Assembly: GCA_040775095.1 (NCBI GenBank)
Contig: JAXGTD010000055.1
Location: 1-24,433, forward strand
Direction: 5' to 3'
DNA length: 24,433 bases
From: JAXGTD01 sp040775095
GTDB taxonomy: Bacteria; Pseudomonadota; Gammaproteobacteria; Chromatiales; Chromatiaceae
The notes under the pieces are model-generated. The model saw nothing but the letters and a program-made list of their open reading frames with translations, did not search any database and was not told the origin of the DNA. The position numbers and the translations under genes are program-made. Positions 7,803 through 15,278 of this stretch are shown one piece after another; position 1 is the stretch's first letter, and each line of letters begins with the position of its first letter.

Positions 7803-8195
7803 AGGAACTTCCTTTAACCTCAATCGCTGCTGGGAGGGGTCAACGCCCCGATGTCGGCGGGGCCAATGTCGGCGAGGTAAGGTGTCGCGCGGACACCTGC
7901 GAGCGCGATGCTACGCCCGCCGGTCGTTGTCTTCAACCCGGCGGCCCCAACGGCCCGTCGCGTGGCGGCCGGCATCGGATTTCGCCGGCGCTCGAACCAT
8001 GCCGGAGCAGCGGAACCGGCCCCCGGGGGATCCCGGCCAACGCCTCCGTGCCCGTCCCGGATAGGGCGGACGAAAGGCGGGACGAGCCAAAAAGCCGAGC
8101 AGATACGCGGTTGATTAAGTACGATAGTGGGTCGGCGTCGTGTGCTCGCCGCGGCAGCGATTCCGGTTCCAGGCTTGATTCGACGAGGGGATCTA
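7803..8195. promoter_or_regulatory. Divergent intergenic region cysC / SLC13 permease
   Basis: This 393-bp region must contain both promoters and the 5' leaders. Visible elements are a perfect 7-bp inverted repeat, AGGTGTC-GCGCG-GACACCT (7880-7898), and a short direct repeat of ATGTCGGCG (7851-7876 area). I see no convincing open reading frame with a ribosome site, and no known riboswitch motif. Confidence 0.5.
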
Positions 8196-10154
8196 ATGGG
8201 TGCTTTGAAGAACGCTCTTTCGAAACGCGACTATGCCGCGGCCATCTTCGCCGCCATTGCCATCTGGCTGGCGGGTGTCGTTCCTTCTGCGGAGATCGCC
8301 TGGGTGATGGCCTTTCTGGTGCTCACCATCTACCTGTTCGCGTTCGAAGTGGTCGGAGTCGATGTCGCGGCCATCACGGTCATGGTCCTGCTGGGGCTAA
8401 CGACGCTGTTGGCACCGCTGATGGGGCTGCAGCAGGGACTGGTGCCAGCCGCCCACCTGTTCGACGGATTCTCATCCAACGCGGTCATCTCGATCATCGC
8501 CGTAATGATCATCGGGGCCGGACTCGACCGCACGGGCATCATGTCGCGGGTCGCGAGCTTCATCATGCGCGTCGGTGGCACCACCGAGGCGCGCATCATC
8601 CCGATGATCTCCGGCACGGTGGGCGTCATCTCGTCGTTCATGCAGAACGTGGGTGCCGCGGCGCTGTTTCTCCCGGTCGTCAGCCGCATCTCGGCGCGGA
8701 CCGGCCTGCCAATGTCGCGACTGCTGATGCCGATGGGTTTCTGCGCCATCCTCGGCGGCACCATTACCATGGTCGGATCCAGCCCGCTGATCCTGCTCAA
8801 CGACCTGATCGTGACCTCCAACAAGGCGATGCCCGCGGGCATCGAGCCGATGAACACCTTCTCGTTGTTCGACGTGACCCCGATCGGTATCGCGCTGCTG
8901 CTCGCCGGTATCGTCTATTTCGTGGTCGCCGGCCGGCTGGTGCTCCCATCGCGCGGCACCGACAAGCTCGAGGCCGTCGACCCGATGGCCTATTACGCCG
9001 AGACCTACGGCTACAGCGAGTTCTCGGCGCAGGAGGTGCGAGTCCCCGCGTCGAGCCCGGTGGTGGGCACCAGCGTCGACGATCTCGAGCGCCAATGGCG
9101 GGTACGCGTGATTGCCGTCAACAAGGGCGATGGGATCCGCCTGGGCGCATCCGGCGTCGATCGCAGCCTCGGCATCGAGCCCAACACGGTGCTCGCCCTC
9201 ATGGCACCCGACGACCGATTCGGCGCGTTCGTCACCGAGAGCGGGGTCGAGGTTCGCCCGGAGCTGGAAGAGTTCTCCGAGGCCCTTTCCGCTGGAAAAT
9301 CCGGCATCGCCGAGATCGTGATCCCGCCCGGCTCCAGCCTGATTGGCAAGTCCGCGCGCGACGTCTGGATGCGCAAGGTCTACGGCCTGTCGGTGCTGGT
9401 GATTCGCCGTGGCGACGAGACGCTGACCTTCGCCAAGGGGGGTGTCCGCGACCTCCCATTCAAGCCTGGCGACACCCTCGTCGTCCACACCACCTGGGTG
9501 GATCTGGCCCGCCTGGAGAAGGACCGCAACTTCGTCGTCGTCACCACCGAGTATCCGCACGAGGAGCTGCGCCCACACAAGGTGCCCATGGCGCTGCTGT
9601 TTTTTGCCGTCACGTTGGGCCTGGTGTTGTTCACCGACCTGCGCCTGTCCGTGGCCCTGCTCACCGGCGCGATGGGCATGGTCCTGTCGGGCGTCCTCAG
9701 CATCGAGGAGGCCTATGAGGCCGTGAGCTGGAAGACGGTGTTCCTGCTGGCATCGCTGATACCGCTCGGCCTGGCCGTGGAAAGCAGCGGCACCGCGGCC
9801 TGGATCGCGGACCAAACCCTGATGGTGCTCGGCGATATGCCGAGCTGGGTCATTCAGGCAGCCATCGCGGTCCTGGCAACCTTCTTCACGCTCGTGATGT
9901 CCAACGTCGGCGCCACGGTGCTGTTGGTGCCACTCGCGGTCAATATCGCGCTCGGAGCCGGCGCCAATCCGGCGGTCTTCGCACTGACCGTGGCCATCGC
10001 AACGTCGAACTCGTTTCTGATCCCGACTCACCAGGTGAACGCGCTGATCATGGGGCCGGGCGGTTACCGCGTACCGGACTACATGCGTGCCGGCGGCATC
10101 ATGACCGTCTTATTCCTGGTCGTCGCGCTGGGCGCGTTGAACCTCGTGTTCTGA
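8196..10154 (+). CDS. SLC13-family permease with two RCK_C domains
   Basis: This is a predicted inner-membrane anion/Na+ symporter of the divalent anion transporter family. The 652-residue product has an N-terminal membrane half (about 1-260). Two cytoplasmic TrkA-C (RCK_C) domains follow, at roughly 275-350 (VRVPASSPVVGTSVDDLERQ) and 365-450 (EIVIPPGSSLIGKSARDVWM). A C-terminal membrane half (about 465-652) carries SNVGATVLLVPLAVNIAL and ATSNSFLIPTHQVNALIMGP, the paired SN-T and SNSFLxPT signatures. The RCK_C insertion is typical of bacterial and algal (SAC1-like) SLC13 proteins, for which sulfate is a known substrate. The start is ATG 8196 with GAGGGG five bases upstream; an earlier in-frame start adds unrelated residues. 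Adjacency to divergent cysC favours sulfate, but the substrate cannot be read from the sequence. Confidence 0.9.
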   Translation: MGALKNALSKRDYAAAIFAAIAIWLAGVVPSAEIAWVMAFLVLTIYLFAFEVVGVDVAAITVMVLLGLTTLLAPLMGLQQGLVPAAHLFDGFSSNAVISIIAVMIIGAGLDRTGIMSRVASFIMRVGGTTEARIIPMISGTVGVISSFMQNVGAAALFLPVVSRISARTGLPMSRLLMPMGFCAILGGTITMVGSSPLILLNDLIVTSNKAMPAGIEPMNTFSLFDVTPIGIALLLAGIVYFVVAGRLVLPSRGTDKLEAVDPMAYYAETYGYSEFSAQEVRVPASSPVVGTSVDDLERQWRVRVIAVNKGDGIRLGASGVDRSLGIEPNTVLALMAPDDRFGAFVTESGVEVRPELEEFSEALSAGKSGIAEIVIPPGSSLIGKSARDVWMRKVYGLSVLVIRRGDETLTFAKGGVRDLPFKPGDTLVVHTTWVDLARLEKDRNFVVVTTEYPHEELRPHKVPMALLFFAVTLGLVLFTDLRLSVALLTGAMGMVLSGVLSIEEAYEAVSWKTVFLLASLIPLGLAVESSGTAAWIADQTLMVLGDMPSWVIQAAIAVLATFFTLVMSNVGATVLLVPLAVNIALGAGANPAVFALTVAIATSNSFLIPTHQVNALIMGPGGYRVPDYMRAGGIMTVLFLVVALGALNLVF

Positions 10155-10169
10155 GTCAGAACCCCAGCA

Positions 10170-10198
10170 CAGGCGGCGCGCCGCGGACGCGCCGCCTG
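10170..10198. terminator. GC-rich stem-loop after SLC13 permease
   Basis: A perfect 11-bp stem, CAGGCGGCGCG (10170-10180) with CGCGCCGCCTG (10188-10198), closes a seven-base loop. It lies 15 bases past the permease stop and before the convergent CBS gene. No T-run follows. Confidence 0.55.
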
Positions 10199-10264
10199 CA
10201 CACCTGGACAGATCTGCGCCGGCGGTGGTCCGCATCGCAAGCGGCCTGCCGCGGAGCCGCTCGA

Positions 10265-10774
10265 TCAACAGACTGGGCGGCCCTCCTTTCCCGGTTCCGA
10301 CAGACCCAGCGCATCCATCAACGCCATGGTCGCGGACTGCACCGAGATCAGCCCGAGCAGCTTGCCGCTATCGGCTGCCACCACCGGCAATGGCCCGCCG
10401 TGCTGCACCAGCAGCCGAATTCCCTCCCACAGGGGTGTCGTCGGGTGCACCAGCACCGTATTCCCGTCCATCAGGTCCTCGATGGGCACCGACAGCAGTG
10501 CCCGCAGGCGCTTGGCGACGTCCGAGTCCGCGTTGAGCAGATAGTCCAGCCGCAGATGTGCACCGAGCAGCGATTGCGAATCGAGGCTTACGGGGCCCGG
10601 AAGCAGCCTGGCGAGCACGTCGCTGAACGCGAAGTGCCCGAGGAAACGGCCATCGGCGTCCACCACCGGTGCCCAACGGATGCACTTGGTCTTCAGCAGC
10701 ACCAGGGCATCGCCGATGGTCTGATGTGGACCGACGGAGACCATGTGTTCGATCATTGCATTCTGGCAGGTCAT
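10265..10774 (-). CDS. CBS-domain protein (tandem CBS pair)
   Basis: The 169-residue cytoplasmic product is essentially two CBS domains. The first lies at about residues 5-60 (MVSVGPHQTIGDALVLL, IRWAPVVDADGRFLG). The second lies at about 95-155 (DLMDGNTVLVHPTTPLWEGI, GPLPVVAADSGKLLGLISV). A poorly conserved 35-residue linker separates them. Such Bateman modules bind adenosine nucleotides and usually gate a partner enzyme or transporter. The start is ATG 10774 with GAGGT upstream. It lies 62 bp downstream of an ArsB/NhaD-type permease on the same strand, so co-transcription is likely and the permease is the obvious candidate partner. That partnership is inferred. Confidence 0.85.
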   Translation of the reverse strand: MTCQNAMIEHMVSVGPHQTIGDALVLLKTKCIRWAPVVDADGRFLGHFAFSDVLARLLPGPVSLDSQSLLGAHLRLDYLLNADSDVAKRLRALLSVPIEDLMDGNTVLVHPTTPLWEGIRLLVQHGGPLPVVAADSGKLLGLISVQSATMALMDALGLSEPGKEGRPVC

Positions 10775-10836
10775 CTCGGATACCTCAGCACCTCATGGGA
10801 TCGCACAGCCGGGCGGCACACTGGCCGCATGAGCGT

Positions 10837-12207
10837 TCACGGATAGATTGGCGCGGCAAAGAAGTCGAAAAACAGGATCACGCCGAGCGAGCACACGATT
10901 AGTGTCGCAATCATCGCCGGGGTACCCTTGCGAAACCAAAGCCCCGGTGTGATCGCCAACGCGGGATTTTTTTCCTGTTTTGCCAGGCGCTCCGATAGGG
11001 TCACGATGAAGACGTTGGCGGTCGATCCGATGTGCGTGCCGTTGCCACCCATCCCGACACCCATCGACAGACACCACCACAGCGGCGTCACATTGATGCC
11101 ATGCGACTCCATACCCAACAGGATCGGGATCATGGCCGCGGTAAATGGGATGTTATCGATCATCGCCGAGAGGATGGCGGCGACCCACAGCAGCCCCAGG
11201 CACGCCAACAACAGGTCCTGCTGAACGAAAGGGACAATGCTCTGGCCAATGAAGTGCAGAAAATGGCTGTGCTCCACGCCTCCCACGAGTATGAACAGCG
11301 AGATAAAAAACAGCAGCAGGGCATACTCGACCTTTTCCAGGTATGGATCGAGCTCGAGCTTCCGACCCGCCACGAGCAGAATAAGCATCCCGGTGGCTGC
11401 CACCACCCAGGCATCCCAGTTCAGCGCGCGGTGAAATACGAACAGCACCACCATCAGCCCGAGCACGGCCAGGGACAAGGTCCAGGTCTTCGCATCGTCG
11501 AGCTTGAGGTTCTCCGCGAACTCGACGCGCTCGGGCTTGACCGCCAGCTCCTTTCTAAACAGGAACCAGAGCATGGCAAGAGTTCCCAACCAGGCGGCGA
11601 GCACGACACCGCCCATACGCATGAAGAAGGTATTGAAGTCGATGTCCGCGGCGGAGCCGATCATCAGGTTGGGCGGGTCACCCACCAGCGTCGCCACACC
11701 CCCGGTATCGGTGAGCAATGCCGCCGCCAACAGGTACGGGATCGGCGAGACCTTCAGCACCTCCGCGATGAGCAGGATCAACGGACCAAAGATCACGACG
11801 GTCGTGACGTTGTCGAGCAGCAGAGATAACAACGTCACCGCCGTGCCCAGCATCGCCAGCAGGACAAACTGACGCCCCCCTGACTTGCGCGCAATCCAGA
11901 ACGCGATGGCCTGAAAACCGCCGGTGGGGATCATCACCGCGATGATCAACATCATGGCCGCCAGCAGGAAGATGACATTCCAGTCGATCGCCTCCAGCGC
12001 CAACTCGGGACTGTAGAAGCCAAAAATCTGCCCGGCGAAGGTCATGCATGCGGCACCGAGCATCGCGATCTTTGCGCGATGAATGTGGTGGATACCTTCC
12101 GTAAAGATGCCGAGAAAGGTCAGCGCCAGAATGACCCCGGATACCACCATGGGGACATCCAGGGTCAGCATTTCCAGGCCCTGAACAGAGGCGGGAACTT
12201 CAGTCAT
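10837..12207 (-). CDS. ArsB/NhaD ion-transporter superfamily permease
   Basis: The 456-residue polytopic membrane protein has about 11-12 hydrophobic segments in two repeated halves. The first half carries LLDNVTTVVIFGPLILLIAE (about 130-149) and LTDTGGVATLVGDPPNLMIG (165-184). The second carries MIDNIPFTAAMIPILLGM and GMGGNGTHIGSTANVFIV. These DN-T and GD-PN / GSTANV pairs define the ArsB/NhaD branch of the IT superfamily, which also includes the human P protein. Members move Na+/H+, arsenite or dicarboxylates; the sequence does not decide among them. No arsenic genes are nearby, so Na+/H+ or organic/inorganic anion transport is more plausible than arsenite efflux. The start is ATG 12207, with only a weak upstream ribosome site; ATG at residue 13 is an alternative. 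A CBS-domain gene follows in the same direction and may regulate it. Confidence 0.88.
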   Translation of the reverse strand: MTEVPASVQGLEMLTLDVPMVVSGVILALTFLGIFTEGIHHIHRAKIAMLGAACMTFAGQIFGFYSPELALEAIDWNVIFLLAAMMLIIAVMIPTGGFQAIAFWIARKSGGRQFVLLAMLGTAVTLLSLLLDNVTTVVIFGPLILLIAEVLKVSPIPYLLAAALLTDTGGVATLVGDPPNLMIGSAADIDFNTFFMRMGGVVLAAWLGTLAMLWFLFRKELAVKPERVEFAENLKLDDAKTWTLSLAVLGLMVVLFVFHRALNWDAWVVAATGMLILLVAGRKLELDPYLEKVEYALLLFFISLFILVGGVEHSHFLHFIGQSIVPFVQQDLLLACLGLLWVAAILSAMIDNIPFTAAMIPILLGMESHGINVTPLWWCLSMGVGMGGNGTHIGSTANVFIVTLSERLAKQEKNPALAITPGLWFRKGTPAMIATLIVCSLGVILFFDFFAAPIYP

Positions 12208-12632
12208 TGTTATAACCGTTGGATTGCAGGCTCGTCGGCCGCGGAGGGCGAGGTGAATCGGCGCAATGCATGCGCCCCCCGGCCATCAGTCGCACCCCGC
12301 CCGGTCCATTCCGTGTGGCGAGAACATGCCCAGCCAGAGGCGGAGTCTTGGCACCCACAAGCGCTTGGCCGGGGCATCAATCCAGAGACCGCCGGCCCTC
12401 TCCAACAGGGCGAGGGGATCCGCAATCGGGACCAGGACCAAAGACAGTGGCAGCCCCGGGTGGGGCCACCGTGGCGCGGATGGCCGCGCCACGGATACTA
12501 CTGCAATTGTCCTCCAACCGTCTCAAAGATTGAGCCCACCGTGGCGACCAGACGACCCGCAAAAAGGGCCAGCGCGGGGCAAGACCCCTGCCCGATGGGT
12601 ACAGGATGCCCGGCAGACCAACCGGCACCTCC
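12208..12632. other. Intergenic region between two minus-strand genes
   Basis: This 425-bp gap lies downstream of the methyltransferase and upstream of the NhaD-like permease. It contains one strong hairpin (listed separately) and must hold the permease promoter near 12210-12300. I see no supported gene: the open frames here lack ribosome sites and have arginine/proline-rich, shadow-like composition. Confidence 0.6.
12469..12494. terminator. Perfect 11-bp stem-loop
   Basis: CCGTGGCGCGG (12469-12479) pairs perfectly with CCGCGCCACGG (12484-12494) around an ATGG tetraloop. It lies about 140 bp past the stop of the minus-strand methyltransferase gene. No T-tract is visible on either strand, so a terminator is one possibility and a protein-binding palindrome or REP-like unit another. 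Confidence 0.4.
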
Positions 12633-13478
12633 CTAGCGCTCCGCGCCCAGATAACAGATCCAGCCTGCATCCGGCTCACCACTCTCCACCGGCTTGAAGA
12701 CGCCGTCCGGCTCGCCATTGGCGTCCCAGCCCTGCCAATACACCCTGGTGCGACGAAACCCGGCCTCCTGCAGCAGCTCGCGGATCTCCGGTAGCGTCCA
12801 GAGCCTCCACTGATAACTAAACGCCCGCTCCAGCCGCGAGCCATCCGGAAAACGAAAGTGGATGTGGCACAGCATCCCGGATGTGATCGGATCGAAGCTG
12901 GCCTGCTCCCAGACGTAGGTGAAGCTGGTCGCCTCGTCGGGGATCTCCCGCTCCTCGGCGGTCACGCGGTAGGAGTCGTAACCGCCGTAGGCATCGAGGA
13001 AAAAGATGCCGTCGTCCTTCAGCGAGCGGCGCACCTGCTCGAAATAGCGCCGAAGGGCGGCGCGCTCGCAGAGCAGCCAATAGCTGAAGTTCATCGCCAC
13101 GACGATGTCGGCGGGCTCGCTGTCGGTCCGCGTGACATCGCCTTCCACCAGCTCGAGGCGCGCCACCGCGGAAGGCTCCAGTCCCTCGCGGTTTGCCCGG
13201 CGGGCCCAGCGCAGCACCTCCGGGTCCAGATCGACGCCAACGGCCTGGTTGGTCTCCCGGCGCCCCACCCACTCGCGACACAGCGCGGCGGTGCCACAGA
13301 AGTCCTCACGCAGCCGCGCGGGCATGCGTCCACGCAGCCCCAGGTAACACTGATCGAGGAAATCCGCCTCGGCCTCGGGACATTGCACTGAGAGCTCGTA
13401 CAGGCGATGTCGGTCCGCCCGCTGGGCCAGCGTCGTGGTGCGGGTCACGTCTTGGCAATCGGCGGCGGTCTGTTGCAT
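12633..13478 (-). CDS. Class I SAM-dependent methyltransferase
   Basis: The 281-residue cytoplasmic product has a Rossmann-type methyltransferase core. LREDFCGTAALCREWV (about residues 56-71) is the motif I glycine loop in its DFCGTA variant. AVGVDLDPEVLRWARRAN carries the acidic residue for the ribose hydroxyls. LVEGDVT and PADIVVAMNFSYWLL match motifs II to IV, and LKDDGIFFLDAYGGYDSY follows. The C-terminal third (WEQASFDPITSGMLCHIHF, then WTLPEIRELLQEAGFRRTRV) is a substrate-binding or beta-strand region seen in many small-molecule methyltransferases. No motif specifies the acceptor. The start is ATG 13478; the upstream site is weak. The gene is monocistronic, diverging from tRNA-Ser. Confidence 0.85.
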   Translation of the reverse strand: MQQTAADCQDVTRTTTLAQRADRHRLYELSVQCPEAEADFLDQCYLGLRGRMPARLREDFCGTAALCREWVGRRETNQAVGVDLDPEVLRWARRANREGLEPSAVARLELVEGDVTRTDSEPADIVVAMNFSYWLLCERAALRRYFEQVRRSLKDDGIFFLDAYGGYDSYRVTAEEREIPDEATSFTYVWEQASFDPITSGMLCHIHFRFPDGSRLERAFSYQWRLWTLPEIRELLQEAGFRRTRVYWQGWDANGEPDGVFKPVESGEPDAGWICYLGAER

Positions 13479-13489
13479 GGATCTTCAAA

Positions 13490-13518
13490 TTGCAAGGTCG
13501 ATCAAGTTCGCTTAAGCT
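13490..13518 (+). promoter_or_regulatory. Candidate promoter for tRNA-Ser
   Basis: TTGCAA (13490-13495), a 17-base spacer and TAAGCT (13513-13518) form a sigma70-like pair. A GC-rich discriminator (ACGGGCTCG) follows, as is usual for stable RNA promoters. The tRNA begins about 70 bases further on, leaving a leader for RNase P to remove. The match is moderate. Confidence 0.4.
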
Positions 13519-13589
13519 TACGGGCTCGCAGTCGCCCAGGAAAGCCCGGGAGCGTCACGCCCCACCACCAGGCGACCGCGTTGTCTTCG

Positions 13590-13680
13590 GGAGAGGTGTC
13601 CGAGTGGCTTAAGGAGCACGCCTGGAAAGTGTGTATAGGTTAATAGCCTATCGAGGGTTCGAATCCCTCCCTCTCCGCCA
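13590..13680 (+). tRNA. tRNA-Ser (GGA anticodon)
   Basis: The acceptor arm GGAGAGG (13590-13596) pairs with CCTCTCC (13670-13676). It is followed by the discriminator G and an encoded CCA (13678-13680). The anticodon loop CTGGAAA (13622-13628) sits in the stem CACGC/GTGTG, giving anticodon GGA at 13624-13626 (reads UCC/UCU). A long class II variable arm (TATAGGTTAATAGCCTA area, with AGG/CCT pairing) and a T-arm with GGTTCGAATCC identify serine. The length of 91 nt with CCA is typical. Accessory DNA begins immediately downstream. Confidence 0.95.
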
Positions 13681-13966
13681 CTTTCACATTGAATAATTTA
13701 AAGAAGTTTCGAACACGTCGGCATTTCTTCGTGACCGTTGCAACTTTGCAAGAAAGCTCGGCACAATCGACCGGCAGCCTGGCGCGTGCCGAAGCGTCGG
13801 GAAAGCGTCGGTCGATGTCCGAAAGCTTGATCCTGGCTCAGCTGTTCCAGCTGCGCGCCAAGATCGACGGTCAGCCGGTTGCCTGTCGAGCCCCGCAACT
13901 CACTTGGCGGAGCGCTTGGCGGGGTTCTCAAGGTTCGCGTTATGCGGTCATAAGGGATGACGCGGA
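13681..13966. other. Region behind tRNA-Ser without a recognised gene
   Basis: The 286 bp after the tRNA start with a short AT-rich stretch (13682-13735), unlike the flanking DNA. Open frames exist on both strands, but none has both a ribosome site and a familiar sequence. I found no second copy of the tRNA 3' end here or elsewhere in the window that would mark an attachment site. Confidence 0.5.
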
Positions 13967-14647
13967 ATGTCCTGGACGAGTTGCCCGGAATGTGGCGCGA
14001 AGGTAATAGGCGGGAACCTTCAATGTGCATCCTGCGGCAGTTACGTCAACGCTACCACCGACCTTCCCGACGTGGCGAAGCAGTTCCTCGCTGACCAGGC
14101 CCAACAACGAAAGGCGGCCCGACAACCGGCGAGAGAAGGATTCAGCGTGGTTAAGTTGTCCTCCGGAGCCGAACTCGTCGTAACGAAGGTTGGCTTGTAT
14201 CCGCAGAGTGCTTTGCAGCATTTGGCGGACCTTAAACGGCAGGCAACGGAAAGCCTGGGTGGCGTTAGCTCCGGCATCGGATTTATTGGGTCGCCTGGTT
14301 ATGTCCTATCTGGCGCGCTTGCACTTGGTGTTTTTGAAGGAATTCTGTCAAGGTCAGCAACGAAGCGAGGTCTCAAGTACCTTGCAGAATATCAAGAGTG
14401 TCGGCTATCAATATCTCGCAACCCAGTTTTTTTCCCCGTCAAAAACGTAGCCAACTTCAGCATGCCCATACCCGGGTCTTGGAGTGCCGTATCCAGTGCT
14501 GGCAAACGCGGCATGCAAGAGGTGTACGTCCACAACGGAGAAGAGTTTGTTGCCATGAAGGGCGCGAACGACAGGCCCTATTACATTCGCTGGACCGACG
14601 TGTCAATTTACGAACCCCAAGCCTCGACCGGACGGTTGGTCACTTAG
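13967..14647 (+). CDS. Hypothetical protein with N-terminal zinc ribbon
   Basis: The 226-residue product starts at ATG 13967, with AAGGGA and GCGGA purine stretches upstream. Residues 6-24 contain CPECGAK and CASCGSY, two Cys-x2-Cys knuckles that should bind one zinc ion. A polar helical stretch follows (about 33-55, LPDVAKQFLADQAQQRKAAR). Next are a beta-rich part (VVKLSSGAELVVTKVG) and a glycine-rich hydrophobic segment near 95-127 (SSGIGFIGSPGYVLSGALAL) that could insert in or lie on a membrane. The C-terminus ends in YYIRWTDVSIYEP. I do not recognise the family. Its codon and base use are less GC-biased than its neighbours, which fits acquired DNA behind a tRNA. No partner gene is adjacent. 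Confidence 0.7.
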   Translation: MSWTSCPECGAKVIGGNLQCASCGSYVNATTDLPDVAKQFLADQAQQRKAARQPAREGFSVVKLSSGAELVVTKVGLYPQSALQHLADLKRQATESLGGVSSGIGFIGSPGYVLSGALALGVFEGILSRSATKRGLKYLAEYQECRLSISRNPVFFPVKNVANFSMPIPGSWSAVSSAGKRGMQEVYVHNGEEFVAMKGANDRPYYIRWTDVSIYEPQASTGRLVT

Positions 14648-14712
14648 ACCTCCTGCTCACGGGTGGTCGAGCGTAACCAATCCCTGGCGACGCAAGCATC
14701 TTCGTGATTAGT

Positions 14713-14757
14713 CCGCATCGCCCAGCGCGCCATTCCACGGCGCACGGGGCGATGCGG
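14713..14757. repeat. 11-bp inverted repeat with inner stem
   Basis: CCGCATCGCCC (14713-14723) is the exact reverse complement of GGGCGATGCGG (14747-14757). Between them GCGCC-ATTCCAC-GGCGC can form an inner stem. It lies just upstream of the truncated transposase, near the breakpoint. Confidence 0.6.
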
Positions 14758-14765
14758 GTTGGCGT

Positions 14766-15278
14766 TGTTCCGGGGACAGTCCCGGTATCCAGCGCAATGC
14801 CAGCTTGGCCGGGAAGGCGAGGCGAAGCGGGGCGCGCGAATTCGAGTACCGCCGCCATGGCACGCAGAGCGTCATCGCCGCGTTGAACGTCGCGACCGGC
14901 AAAGTCCATGCACGCTGCGGTGAAACCCGCACCGAAAAGGACTTTGCCGACTTCATCGATGAGCTCCTCAGGGCGCACCTCGGCTATCGCGTCCATCACA
15001 TCGTGCTCGACCAGCTCAACACCCACAAGTCCGAGGCCCTCGTACGCGGCGTCGCCCGACGCTGCGGGATCGAGGAGGACCGCGGCGTGAAAGGCCGCTC
15101 GGGCATCCTCGCCTCCATGGCCTCCAGGAGCGCCTTTCTGGAGCGTGCCGACAAGGCCATCGGCTTCCACTACACGCCCAAGCATGCCTCCTGGATGAAC
15201 CAGATCGAGATCTGGTTCAACACGACCATGGCCAAACCCTTCAAGTGGACCTTCCAGGGCAAGCCGCTGGAAGATTGA
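14766..15278 (+). pseudogene. IS630-family transposase remnant
   Basis: The frame encodes recognisable IS630/DDE_3 sequence. It runs from PGIQ and REFEYRRHGTQSVIAALNVA through HHIVLDQLNTHKSEALVR (with the second catalytic Asp) to HYTPKHASWMNQIEIWF (with the catalytic Glu), and ends in TMAKPFKWTFQGKPL. Two defects mark it as dead. The N-terminal helix-turn-helix half is absent and the first DDE aspartate region is degraded; only SGDSPGIQ-like residues remain. Directly after IEIWF the sequence jumps to NTTMAKPF, skipping the roughly 30 residues (a W-F-S-I-L to F-I-D-Y-F-N segment) that normally lie between. This is an in-frame internal deletion. No terminal inverted repeats could be assigned. 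A TTG at 14805 could start a short product, but it would be inactive. Confidence 0.85.

Noticed and set aside
8472..10031. A 519-codon minus-strand frame inside the SLC13 gene
   Set aside because: It is antisense, H/D/R/Q-rich and without motifs, while the plus-strand frame has clear membrane and RCK_C domains.
10837..12207. Arsenite efflux pump ArsB
   Set aside because: The superfamily fits, but there are no arsR, arsC or arsA genes nearby and the CBS partner suggests a different ion role.
12219..12533. Small open frames between the methyltransferase and the permease
   Set aside because: They lack ribosome sites and have R/P-rich composition without any family resemblance.
13590..13680. 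Attachment site duplicated from the tRNA-Ser 3' end
   Set aside because: No second copy of the tRNA end was found in the window, so integration at this tRNA remains an inference.
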